Assembly (NCBI GenBank): GCA_964058805.1
Contig: CAXKVV010001376.1
Coordinates: forward strand, 1-25,036
Reading direction: 5' to 3'
Length of the DNA stretch: 25,036 nucleotides
Source: Schoenoplectus triqueter
Taxonomy: Eukaryota > Streptophyta > Magnoliopsida > Poales > Cyperaceae
Within the stretch, counting starts at the first letter, position 1; each line of letters starts with the position of its first letter. The translations under genes and the position numbers were made by a program. Under the pieces are notes generated by a model that did no database searches, was not told where the DNA came from, and was given only the letters and a program-made list of their open reading frames with translations. Positions 15,871-25,036 of this stretch are shown in pieces.

Positions 15871-18765
15871 CTAACAAAGACAAGAGTAAGCAAGATGGTT
15901 CTTCTTAGAAACATATGTCGAAACAAAATCAAAGGCAGAAGCAGAGGAACCAACAATTTGTGATGGAACCAAAATCTGGGTGCGGCCCGATATGATCCTC
16001 CGACCTGCTACGTTACCGTAAAACAGACCCGAAATGGCTGGTACAAAGGTGTCACTATTAGAACATATATGGAAGTCAAGGGCTCTCTGTAGATCTCCAT
16101 TTCCTACTTGCAGAAATTGATGCTTTTTCTCGGCAGGAATTATGTCATCCTGCCACAAAACGAAAGATGATTATACCGAAATAATTTGCAACAAATAAGG
16201 ACAGTTCATAAATTTATCTTCAATTAAATCAAGCTCCAAATGTTCTTTCAACTCAAGATCAATTACTAACAATAATTGTGAACTAAGACCGAAAGCCATC
16301 ATCAAACCATGTCATTTTGCCTAATTTATGATCAAAGCAATATCTCATTTGTTAATATCTCAACCTAAGATGAGGCCGGAATGGCCAAATTTTCATGATA
16401 ATTTTGCTAGGTTAATCCGCTATGAAGTCAATTTGTACATAACTATATTTTCTAAGGGTGAGATCCCTCGACAGCTATTTATTTTGACAATTTTGATAAC
16501 CAATTTCATATGAATTCATAGAAAACCTTAAAAATGAAACAAAAACTTTATAAACATATTCTTTAATCTTATGAATTGATTATTTTTCAAATTTCATACA
16601 ATTTGAATTCATTTGATATTCCATTAAAGACCATCAACTAATAATTTAACTTTAATGGTCATTGATGGAATATCAAATTACATGAAATTTGAAATACAAT
16701 CAATCTATAAGCTTAAGAATATGTTTATAAAGTATTTTAGATTTACATTTTTCTATGAATTGTAAATAATCTAGTAACTTAAGTAGTAGCTAATTAGAAT
16801 GACCTTAAAAGGATCATGGGTTCAAGTCTTCATAGACAAAATGAAATTTGTGAGCTAAACTGTCATCTTTCTCTAAAAAAAAATTCTATGAATTTATATG
16901 ATGTTTGTTGTCAAGATTGTTAAAATAAATGGTTGTCAAAATATCCCCACCCATTTTCCAATAATTGAGTTTCATGAATTAAGGGTCCATAAAAACCATA
17001 CCAGCGAATTCACACAGGACCTGCAAATAGCTTTACAATTTGAGGGCCCAATCCATGGTTACAACTTACAACTCCAAACCGATCTTAATTGCTCAGGTGG
17101 GAATGCTTGATTAACAACTATATTTTCATAATTCAAATTAACTGAAATTATTGCATTACCTTGGTGTAGGTCTTAGGGAAAGCTTCCTTCAAAGGACTAA
17201 GCCCCTCATGCCACCAAGTCTCTGTCAAATACACCACGGAATTGGCATTGAATCCTAGTTTCTTCAGAAACTCTGCAACTTCACTTGCATTATAACAACT
17301 CTTTCTTCTTCCTCGCACCACCATGCAAGTTTTTTTATTAAGCATATCCGACCGAAAATCAACTGCCACAAATGAACCCCCATTTTGCATGCTGATCGCT
17401 TTCAACTTCTCTACCATTTTCTCTGCTACTTCATGTAAATCGGCTTTTAATTGTAAGCTATGAAACATGGCTTGACATGTGACTGCATCAAAGTCTTTGT
17501 TTTGAGATTCCCTCTTTCTGAAACTAATTGAAGGGAAAACTACGGACAGGTGTATGTACTTGCTTGTTTGGAAAATAGGTTCAATGCTTTTCGAAATGAA
17601 TTCGTCAGTGACTCTATTTGGAACTCGAATTATAGTCGGCTTTTTTGAAGCAAATTCTGGTGGGAGTTCATGTGCAATTTTCACTGTACCATCCAGACTT
17701 GTCATAAATTTTTGTACATCATACATGTCATGGAAATGCCTGGAAGATAAATGCATATATTATTATATAAATTAATTAATTAATTAACTAGTAAAAGTTG
17801 AAATGAAATACTAAAGAAAAGTTAGAGATTCCATCTTGTGTGACATGAATTCGCCTCTACAGATATAAAAAAATATAAGATTTATCAATTCAAAATTATA
17901 ATGAAAATACAATAACAAATTAACGTACCTCGTAACACCTACATTTCCTCTAATATCAGGGAGCACTAGAGAGGCACCTAAATGACTTGCTATAACCACT
18001 GCGTCAGCCACCTTCACAATTAATTAATATTTTTTATTCTTAAGTAATAATTAACATATTAATAGCCAATCAACTCAACCCAATAAAATTTACTAGGGGA
18101 GAATGAAACTTTTGTTAACTTCAGGAAGCAAAAGGAAACTAAAGTAACCTGAGATATATGAAATTCAGGACCAGTTGTCAGAGAGAATGTGATAAAACCT
18201 TCTGAACTAGCCACTGGTTCTGTTAATAATTAAAACCAGTAAAATCAAATTCGTAAAAAAACAAAAAGAAAAATTCTTCATATTTGAGTTCTTCAAATAT
18301 TATAAAATTCATCATCGGACTTTTTTAGTCGTACTTTGTGAAGGTTTGACCCAGCATGTCCTGATAATCTCTTGATTGGTAGCAATTTTCTTTACTGGAA
18401 TGGAACTAAACTTGGCCACTTCTATTATTTTCTTCTCTTCCACCTTTATTACTTTAACTTCGACTCCTGAATAATCCGAAAGTGGCACCTAAATATTAAA
18501 AATTATACTTATCAAAATGATGAGCTATCCATGAACTTCAGGTAAAAGCTGGTAGTCAATTGATTTTCTTTTAGAAAGTAATTAGCTATTAAGAATAATC
18601 AGCACGAATCAAATAATCCCATGATTTAGAAAAAAAAACAGTTAAGAGGGGAGAAAATAGTACCTCAATGGTGTCAAAATGGTCTCTCTTGATCATGTTG
18701 CCAACCATGACAAACATGGAGATTGTCAAGAAACCTGCCAATAGTTGCCTCGGATCCACCGCCAT
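15871..18765 (-). CDS. O-fucosyltransferase-family protein, MANNAN SYNTHESIS-RELATED (MSR) type, six exons
   Basis: Exons on the minus strand: 18664-18765, 18335-18488, 18149-18219, 17929-18011, 17160-17739, 15871-16149. All have GT/AG borders and the phases agree, giving 422 aa. The N-terminus MAVDPRQLLAGFLTISMFVM, a signal-anchor at about 7-25, closely resembles Arabidopsis MSR1/MSR2. HLGASLVLPDIRG is at 119-131, RVPNRVTDEFI at 175-185, VAVDFRSDML at 261-270, SDTFVPAISGLFYGN at 362-376, and the end is KKNHLAYSCLC. MSR proteins are Golgi type II membrane proteins that support mannan/glucomannan synthase activity; they belong to the plant GDP-fucose O-fucosyltransferase superfamily, but fucosyl transfer itself is not established for them. 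ATG 18765 is the only ATG in frame before the anchor. The last intron (16150-17159) carries two transposon insertions. Confidence 0.92.
16456..16952. mobile_element. Mutator-like palindromic MITE in intron 5 of the MSR-type gene
   Basis: 497 bp including a nested SINE. The terminal inverted repeats begin GGGTGAG and GGGTGGGG and then pair for over 50 bp (left CAGCTATTTATTTTGACAA against right CAACCATTTATTTTAACAA). The flanks are ATTTTCTAA (16447-16455) and ATTTTCCAA (16953-16961), a 9-bp duplication with one mismatch. Pairing goes on inward (left ACTTTATAAACATATTC, 16544-16560; its inverse lies in the right arm near 16717-16733) to a centre near 16640-16650. Without the SINE and its duplicated site the element would be about 364 bp and almost wholly palindromic. 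No coding capacity. Confidence 0.75.
16762..16883 (+). mobile_element. Short tRNA-derived SINE nested in the MITE
   Basis: 122 bp ending in an A-run and flanked by an 11-bp direct repeat TTCTATGAATT (16751-16761 and 16884-16894), as target-primed insertion leaves. Inside are a pol III A-box-like AGTAGCTAATTAG (about 16784-16796) and a B box GGTTCAAGTC (16819-16828), about 35 bp apart as in tRNA genes. It interrupts the right arm of the palindromic MITE, so it is younger. SINE identity is inferred from structure. Confidence 0.7.
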
Positions 18766-19907
18766 TGTTTCTCTCAACTAAGACCCAAAATACACAGTTA
18801 CATGAGGGAAAGGGGAGGAGATTGCAACAAAGGAGTAAAGAAAGTAGAGACAGAACCAAAGACAGCTGGCTCACAAGGAGAGAGAGGAGGTGGTAAGGTT
18901 GTACACTAAATGATGTGAGAGAAGACAGTGCGTATGTGGGTGGATGTTGCGTGACACGTGTTGCATGGTAAGAGTGTTGATTTTGACGAAATTTGACACA
19001 TGCCACCTGATATGTTTCTTCAGGACAGAGAATTGGTAAACATCGTATACCAGTCATTATAATATGATCTCTAAACTGCTAAACTGTGTTTGGTAAACTA
19101 TTTGTACTAATTTCCTGGTGTTGTTTGAGTATATATCTGTGGGATTAATTAGATAGATAAGAAGATATGGTCATAGAAGAACAGATAAAGCCAACAACCA
19201 ACCGTTACTTGTGCTTTGTTTGGGTTGCTTTTCTTTTTATAATTTCCCTCTTTTCCTAGGTAAATGGGAAAAATGCATCGCTTTCTTTCACCAACAGATC
19301 AAAATATACCGTATTTTCCGATAACTTTTCACGGTTTTTGTAAATATTTTCAAGGATTCAATAAGCACGGTTTGTGATTTTTTTATGAAGTAAACTTGAT
19401 ATATTTATCATTTATGTGATTTGATCCTTTGACCCTTTGAACATGTACCATAAAGGTTCTAATCTATAACATGGAAAAACATGCAACTCATTTCTCGTCT
19501 CCTACTTGCCAATGATGTTTTGGAGAAAAATGATAGAAACCACGAAGTTGTTTGATCAGTTTTTACGGAATAATATCTAAACATTCATTAAGCATTGAAG
19601 AACATAAATTTCTCAATTTCTCAATTTGGTTCATTCTTTGATTAAAGTGCGTAACACGTCAGTATTAAAGGATCAACAAATGGTGAAATAAATTCGTTAT
19701 CTGTCACTATCATTGTTCCAGCTTATGAAAAGTAGAATGTGTTGAATCTTAAACTACTGATAAATAAGAAAACTAATCACGCTGCGCAAGAGAAATATTA
19801 CAAAACGTGTCTCGAGTTCCATAAAAACATAGATCATGGTATGAATAAAGAAGCGTAACTTTTGCATCAAGGCCCACAATATTTCTGAAAATAGAATAAA
19901 AGTAGTA
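18766..19907. other. Intergenic, promoter side of the MSR-type gene
   Basis: Contains the 5' UTR and promoter of the MSR-type gene (pyrimidine-rich on the minus strand at 18780-18900) and then AT-rich spacer up to the prefoldin pseudogene. No further gene was seen. Confidence 0.45.
18954..18961. promoter_or_regulatory. G-box (ACACGTGT) upstream of the MSR-type gene
   Basis: Palindromic ACACGTGT about 190 bp upstream of the ATG. This is the core bound by plant bZIP and bHLH factors and an ABRE-type context. Function is inferred from the motif only. Confidence 0.35.
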
Positions 19908-21567
19908 TTACATCACAGCCATATTCATGATTTGTTGTGCAAGGCTCGGATCTTGTTGGAGTAATTCTCTTATATTAGTCTCCGTCCCCTAATTACTTCT
20001 CCAAAATCTCCTTGGTTCTCTGATGTTTAAAGAGTTAATTAATTATTATACAATGCAACTCAAAATTGAAGTTCTATCTCTTTACTATTATGATGTAATT
20101 CTCAGGTTGCTAATATGATATGATCTGGGAGAAGTAAAATGCCGTACGAGGAAAGGTACACATTGGCCCCATTTGCAATTGTTGGTAAGGATGTGATCCA
20201 CACCTACAACCGTAGTACATTGCTAAGATTTGAGATTGTGATAAACTAGTCGCTTTGACAGTACTGGTAGTGCAGAACTAATTTTAACCAGCATGGTATA
20301 ATACCAGAATGTACTGATACTGGACTCCAGGCTGCTATTGTTCCTTCAACACAGTACCACATTTCAGGCATAACGGCACCGCAAAAAGGGAATATACATA
20401 TATAAATCAATCAGCAACACTAATATACCAATAAGGATGAAATAGCATTATCACCATCTCTGAGCTTCTCTTCTTGCTCCGTAACCAACACCAATTTAGG
20501 CTCCAAAAGAAACCTACATACACAAAATATCCATATATGAACTGCTAATTTAGCATGAGCAAATAAAATTCCATCATATAAGAAATTTGTAACTTCCACC
20601 ACAAGAAAAAGAGAGAAACATGAACAGTATGCAGTGCTATCCCTTTCTGTATATTAGGAGCACTTACAATTTTCCTGCAAAATTAAGCTGACATAAAAGG
20701 TATTATTAGAATCTAGGTAAGAGAAGTAGAGTTTGTGGTACCAATAGTTTTGTAGGTATTAGCATCATCAGGTACTTATGAGTTCTTCAAGAGTCAAGTA
20801 AGCCCATTTTTTCTCTCCTTCTGACATCCAGATCTGATTCACCACCTATTTTTTATACACAATTTTAGAAATAGAAACATAAGCTTATAGTTAGAACTTA
20901 GAACTATTGGAGATTAGTTGCAGAAGATGAACATAAATCAGAATACAAGTTGCCCTTAAACCATAATGAACACAAGCATTCAGTTAGCAAAATATGTCTT
21001 AGATTCTCAAAAAAAAAAAAAAAATTGGTAGAAGACACATTTCATCCACATTAGGGAGTATATTTGTCATTAGGTGAAATATTACTGATGTTAATCTATC
21101 ATATAAGATAACCAAATCAAAAGTAAAGTCATATTCATACTCAAAATTGACCACAACAAAATCAAAACGACCTAGCTAAACATTCCACAATCCAGTGAAA
21201 ATAATAAGGTTCAGTTGCAATCGAAGCATATATAACTGGGAAAAACAACTTATTGTTGATGTATTGGCTTATAATCGCACTAAAATAAGGAGCTGGGCGT
21301 AATGTAGCAATTAATTCACAAATTAAATACAAAAAATAAACAATTTATAACGGTCTCTGTAAACAATTTATAATGGGCGTAATGTAGCAATTAATTCAGC
21401 TTCGCAGTCGTCTCTATCATCCGGCCTTGTAGCTCCACAAATGCCTAAAACGAAAAAAAGAAAAGATTCGAAAATAAATATGAAGTATGTCATAAAAGTA
21501 GCACAAATTCAAATGATCTAGGTCAAATTAAAAATTACAATACCGTTCTATTAGCCTCAGCTTCCAT
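19908..21567 (-). pseudogene. Unprocessed pseudogene of prefoldin subunit 1
   Basis: Five exon remnants in order on the minus strand match prefoldin subunit 1, a co-chaperone that delivers unfolded actin and tubulin to the CCT chaperonin. Exon 1 21544-21567, MEAEANRT. Exon 2 about 21395-21444, AFVELQGRMIETTAKL. Exon 3 about 20742-20845, NQIWMSEGEKKWAYLTLEEL then PDDANTYKTIG in another frame. Exon 4 20429-20513, FLLEPKLVLVTEQEEKLRDG. Exon 5 19908-20019, RTKEILEK, then an in-frame TAA, then IRELLQQDPSLAQQIMNMAV in a shifted frame. Lesions: a frameshift after LEEL, a stop in exon 5 with a further frameshift, and loss of the exon 2 donor to a local duplication. Most splice sites survive, so it is a DNA-level duplicate or a decayed ancestral copy, not a retrocopy. 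Confidence 0.87.
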
Positions 21568-21580
21568 GACTGTCCTTCTA

Positions 21581-21590
21581 AAACCCTAAA
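21581..21590. promoter_or_regulatory. Telo-box (AAACCCTAAA) upstream of the prefoldin pseudogene
   Basis: AAACCCTAAA lies 14 bp upstream of the old ATG. Telo-boxes are common just upstream of plant housekeeping and translation-related genes, so this looks like a relic of the original promoter. Confidence 0.5.
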
Positions 21591-21741
21591 ACTAAACTTA
21601 GATGGAGATCCAAAGGTGAAAGGAGGTCGCCAGGTCGGCAATGGAGATGGAAAATTGGAAAGGAAAAGAGAACAAGACAAAGCGCTTCGTAAGTCTAATT
21701 ATGAAAATACCCCCACATTATGCGATGATCCTAGTATCTTC

Positions 21742-21824
21742 TGGGCCGGTCCTTAATCTCTCAGAGAAAAAGAGAGGTGACTCTTCATGGGCTGAGAACT
21801 TTTGGATGTGTTATCTTTTGGGCC
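21742..21824. promoter_or_regulatory. Duplicated TGGGCC (site II) motifs
   Basis: TGGGCCGGTCCTTAATC occurs at 21742 and again at 21819, 77 bp apart. TGGGCC is the site II element bound by TCP factors and often accompanies telo-boxes in housekeeping promoters. Confidence 0.45.
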
Positions 21825-21859
21825 GGTCCTTAATCAGGAACATATGCAACTTGCTACAA

Positions 21860-22350
21860 TAATTTATTGCATACTGGATTGCTTTAATTGATTTTAAATT
21901 GAACCGTTAAATTTTAAATTATTTGGTTTAATTTGTTTATTCAAAAATTTTAACTAATTCAGTTTTTATTATTTATTTCATATTTTTTTAAAATCTAATA
22001 AACCAAATAAACTAAACAATTCAAAAATTATCAAACAAATTTATTTTACTTGGTATAAATGTGGATTATATTAAAGATGGTCATAATGTACTTTTTATAG
22101 ATTTTATTTAGTTATTTATTTTATTTTTTTAATTATTTATTTCTTATATCAATTTTTATAACTCTTAATGTTTTTTATTTCTCTTTGAATAATATAATTT
22201 TGGTTTAACCGAATAAACTGAATAAAATTATAGTTTATTCGATTGATATTTTAAAATTTTAATTTGGTTCATAATTTAACAAACTGAAAGAACTTCGAAT
22301 GTATATATTTATTTCGATTTGAACTGAACTGACCATTTGCATACCCCTTT
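21860..22350. repeat. Possible decayed hAT-like AT-rich MITE
   Basis: An AT-rich segment with inverted shoulders (AATTATTTGGTTTAATTTG on the left; TTTGGTTCATAATTTAAC and GAACTGAACTGACC on the right). It ends ATTTGCATACCCC, whose inverse GGGGTATGCAAAT is common at the ends of plant hAT-type MITEs. No clean target duplication was found, so borders are approximate. Confidence 0.3.
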
Positions 22351-23030
22351 ACATTACAAAATATTATAAAGTGAATAAATTTATAGGAGTTTCTTGCTAC
22401 CTTAATCCTATAATCTATCTATTCAAGTCAATATACCATGTTTTATGATTTACCTCAATGGAGGCAACTCCTGAGTTAAAATATTAAAAGAGATCATCTC
22501 TGAATGGAAAAAGTTAATCCTATATATGGCATTCAATATATTGAAATGTTTAGGTGATTTTAATACTTTAGTTTCGTCTTTTCCAATAGATTTGATATAT
22601 TATAAAATCAATTTACCAAACACTCTCGTTTATAAGTATACATTATTATTACTAAAAAAATATAAAGCTTACATTAGGGATCATTTATAATTTAGCAAAG
22701 TTAATGTGGAGAACAAACTATATTCGAGTATTTAACGAATGATAATTTTTTGAAGCACAAATTTTTATATTTTCTTAGGGTGCGAAATAGCTTTTCTACC
22801 AGGGAATCTCTAAATAGAAAATTTTGTTAAACCTTATTATATTCTCAATATTATGTGGTGTTTTCCTGCATGTTTTTCTTCTCCTTTTTCCATATTACTT
22901 CTTGCAAAGTTAAATCTGAACATTTGGTTCCTTCCCTGTGCTCAGATTCCTGCCTTTTTCACCCGCCCGACCTTACCCTTTGACTGCAATATTTCAACCT
23001 AAAATTGGGTACTTAGCGCTTTTTATGTGA
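22351..23030. other. Intergenic, nothing recognised
   Basis: AT-rich spacer before the hAT-like cluster. No coding region, RNA gene or clear repeat was seen. Confidence 0.4.
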
Positions 23031-23038
23031 TGGGTGGG

Positions 23039-23592
23039 TAGTGTTATGCAAACGGGTCAGTCCGCCGGTTCGCGTCAAACTCGGTTGGATTATGGGTCAG
23101 CATGGTTCACGGTCTATGGTCTATACGAGACGGATCTAGAATGGTCAAATTTGAAAAAATCCAACATGTCTCATCGTTGGCCTCTGGGGGCCGGACCCCG
23201 GAGGATCGGGCACGATCTGATCCGGTTCGTTTTTTTTTACAAATTCAGAAAATTATGAAATTTAGAAAATAAATTTATGATATTTTTTAAATAATAATTT
23301 TCATTCAATTAATTTTATATTTTTAATTATTTAAAAATTGAATAATACTCAAAAAATTATAAAAAAACACCAAAAATTATAAAAAGTTGGTCCGTATCAC
23401 GGTCCGGTCCAATCCATGGGTCCATACGGACCAGTTTTGGGTGAAGGAAGAATCGAACCATCGTTGGACTAAACCGTGATAGGGGACGGGTCGGGCACGG
23501 ATTTGAACACGATCTAATCTGGTCTGATCTGACTCGCATATACGAATCGGTCTGAGACGGATTGGACCGGACGAATTTTTTCAAATCCATTA
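23039..23592. mobile_element. hAT-like non-autonomous element 1 of the cluster
   Basis: 554 bp bounded by an exact 8-bp duplication TGGGTGGG (23031-23038 and 23593-23600). The ends are TAGTGTTATG and, inverted, TAATGGATTT; their similarity is weak. The shoulders are GC-rich with repeated GGTCYG-type words and the core (about 23225-23390) is very AT-rich, as in hAT MITEs with subterminal transposase-binding repeats. Open frames here are by-products. Confidence 0.65.
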
Positions 23593-23648
23593 TGGGTGGG
23601 GATAGAGGTTTGCTAAAACCCGCCGGGTATAACCCATACCCGTGTACC

Positions 23649-24308
23649 TAGGGCTGCACAAAAAAACTCGGGCTCGTGGCTCAGCTCGGGCTCGGATCGA
23701 ACTCGAGCTAATCTGGCTCGAGCTAAAATGACTCAAGCTAATTTGGCTCGAGCTAATCTGGCTCGATAGTTAAATGAGCCGAGTTTGAGTTGGGGTCGGC
23801 TCGGCTCGTGGCTCGACTCAGCTCGAATAAAAAATAGTTTTTATAATTTTTTTTGTCGAACTTTAATCCGACAACTCCTCTCTCATCATCTCTCATCATC
23901 TCACCATATCAACGGCTTAAAGACGTCTCTTGCTCGCTCATAATTAGATTCGTATATCTGACTCGATAGTTTTTTGTTGGTCCATCCATTCAAATTAATG
24001 CAGCGAAGATGTCATTGAAAAAATAGTTTGTTGATATAACAATTTTGTACCAATTATCATACAAATTTTCTACATATACTAACTTTATAGTTTATAAATG
24101 TATTAAATCTAAATATCAAATTGAGTCAACGCACATGCATTGGCTCGTGAGCCAGCTCGCGAGCTAGCTCGAATAGTAACGAGCCGAGTTTGAGCTAGGT
24201 TTTTCAGCTCGAATCGTTTCACGAGCTCGGCTCGGCTCGACTCGAATTTTCATGAGCCGAGCTTGAGTTAAGCCCAGCTCGGCTCGACTCGACTCGTTTG
24301 CAGCCCTA
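23649..24308. mobile_element. hAT-like non-autonomous element 3, nested in element 2
   Basis: 660 bp with perfect 10-bp terminal inverted repeats TAGGGCTGCA / TGCAGCCCTA and an exact 8-bp duplication CGTGTACC (23641-23648 and 24309-24316). The subterminal regions are packed with GGCTCG and GAGCTCG words in inverted arrangement around an AT-rich centre. The target was a GTACCCGTG word of element 2. No coding capacity. Confidence 0.88.
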
Positions 24309-24478
24309 CGTGTACCCGTGCCCGGGTGTAGGCGGGTAGACGGGTACACGGGTACAGGTTTGAGAAGTGCCGGTCAGTTTTTTTTTGGAAAAAACCCGTT
24401 GTACCCATACCCGTTTACCCGCCGCCCGCGTACCCGCGCCCGTGTACCCACCGCCCGCCGCCCGTGCCCGTACCCGTC

Positions 24479-24548
24479 GTTATAACGGTTTCAGAAACCG
24501 TTATAACGGTTTGCTGAAACGTTATAACGTTTCATAAACCGTTATAAC
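24479..24548. repeat. Four phased GTTATAAC palindromes
   Basis: GTTATAAC starts at 24479, 24500, 24521 and 24541 (spacings 21, 21, 20), usually flanked as AAACCGTTATAACGGTTT. It lies in the interior of hAT-like element 2. Confidence 0.85.
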
Positions 24549-24849
24549 ATTTGACCCGTTGATCCGTCCCGTTCCCGACCCGCTGACCTGTGTGCCCGAG
24601 TACCCCTGTATCCGTATCCGTGGTACCCCTGTACCCGCGACGGGCACGGGTATGAGACGGATAGGGTACGGTTTTGAAAAAAAATATCCGTCTACATGTG
24701 CCTGCCGTACCCATCTACCCGTCGTACCCGTACCCGCCATATCCGTCGCCCGCCACGGATGTACCCGGCCCGTACCCGCGGGCAAATCACTAGGTGGGGA
24801 TCATATATTCACCTCCTACATTTTCTCGTCCAAGTGATGCAAGTGCTTG

Positions 24850-25035
24850 ATGGAGACATGGAGAGGAAATGAATTGATTCTGTCACACTCCGCACAAATA
24901 AACAAGCTTCAAGTCTACCACCACAAATCAAGTCAATTGAATCCCACTTCCAAACTATACAGGTTCTTCTGTGGCCTCACTGCGATGGCCTTTTGTATTG
25001 TAATATTACTGTGGAGTTTTGTATCTAAGTTTTAA
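24850..25035 (+). CDS. Possible small membrane-protein ORF or first exon, unrecognised
   Basis: 61 codons from an ATG (METWRGNELILSHSAQINKL...) to TAA one base before the window end. The N-terminal half is polar with several Ser, Gln and His. Then comes a hydrophobic stretch FFCGLTAMAFCIVILLWSFV after a basic SKLYR, which would suit a type II signal-anchor. Codon usage looks gene-like and the sequence is not repetitive, but I recognise no family. It may be the first exon of a gene running rightwards, with the visible stop lying in an intron. It starts 50 bp after the hAT-like cluster. Confidence 0.35.
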   Translation: METWRGNELILSHSAQINKLQVYHHKSSQLNPTSKLYRFFCGLTAMAFCIVILLWSFVSKF

Positions 25036-25036
25036 G

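Larger units (their letters stand above)
23603..24792. mobile_element. hAT-like non-autonomous element 2, host of a nested element
   Basis: Terminal inverted repeats TAGAGGTTTGC and, on the other strand, TAGTGATTTGC. Exact 8-bp duplication GGTGGGGA at 23595-23602 and 24793-24800. It spans 1190 bp now and about 522 bp once the nested element and its duplicated site are removed. Its own body is dense in ACCCGTACCC/GGGTACGGG words in both orientations and carries a phased GTTATAAC cluster at 24479-24548. No transposase. Confidence 0.8.

Noticed and set aside
16328..17110. Plus-strand open frames in the MSR-type intron
   Set aside because: They lie in the intron and the MITE/SINE; no homology was recognised.
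18674..19057. 127-codon minus-strand frame over the MSR-type gene start
   Set aside because: It overlaps exon 1 in another frame; the family match fixes the true frame.
23034..24837. Several open frames on both strands rich in Pro, Arg, Gly and Thr
   Set aside because: They lie in the GC-rich repetitive shoulders of the hAT-like elements and overlap each other on opposite strands.

Overview
The window looks like nuclear DNA from a flowering plant, most likely a eudicot. Its genes are plant families (DUF295 F-box proteins, a LOB-domain protein, an MSR-type O-fucosyltransferase), several are split by short GT-AG introns, the spacers are AT-rich, and transposons are abundant. Nothing bacterial, viral or CRISPR-like was seen.

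Layout. 1-1166: remains of an internally deleted Ty1/copia element on the minus strand, with one 238-bp LTR, a primer-binding site and decayed gag/protease/integrase coding. 1821-2780 (-): single-exon F-box/DUF295 gene. 3122-3830: TTATCATT-rich minisatellite. 4203-4668: a 466-bp transposon that is one large palindrome, flanked by a perfect 9-bp target duplication (Mutator-like). 5868-11098 (+): a complete, uninterrupted copia retrotransposon with two 343-bp LTRs that read as identical. 11828-12937 (+): second F-box/DUF295 gene. 13140-13470: decayed hAT-like repeat. 13958-15220 (-): two-exon LOB-domain gene. 15871-18765 (-): six-exon MSR-type O-fucosyltransferase gene; its last intron carries a Mutator-like palindromic MITE split by a small tRNA-derived SINE. 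19908-21567 (-): an unprocessed pseudogene of prefoldin subunit 1, recognised by piecing together five short exons. 23039-24792: three hAT-like non-autonomous elements, two at overlapping target sites and one nested, each with its own 8-bp target duplication. 24850-25035: a possible small membrane-protein ORF at the edge.

The host genes do not form a pathway. The two F-box proteins would be ubiquitin-ligase substrate adaptors, the LOB protein a transcription factor, and the MSR-type protein a Golgi factor for mannan/glucomannan synthesis. The main interest is transposon archaeology: one apparently very recent, possibly competent copia insertion, two Mutator-like hairpin MITEs, a SINE dated relative to its host MITE, and a three-insertion hAT cluster. 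I did not find a convincing undescribed biochemical system. Exon borders come from reading splice signals and family similarity by eye.
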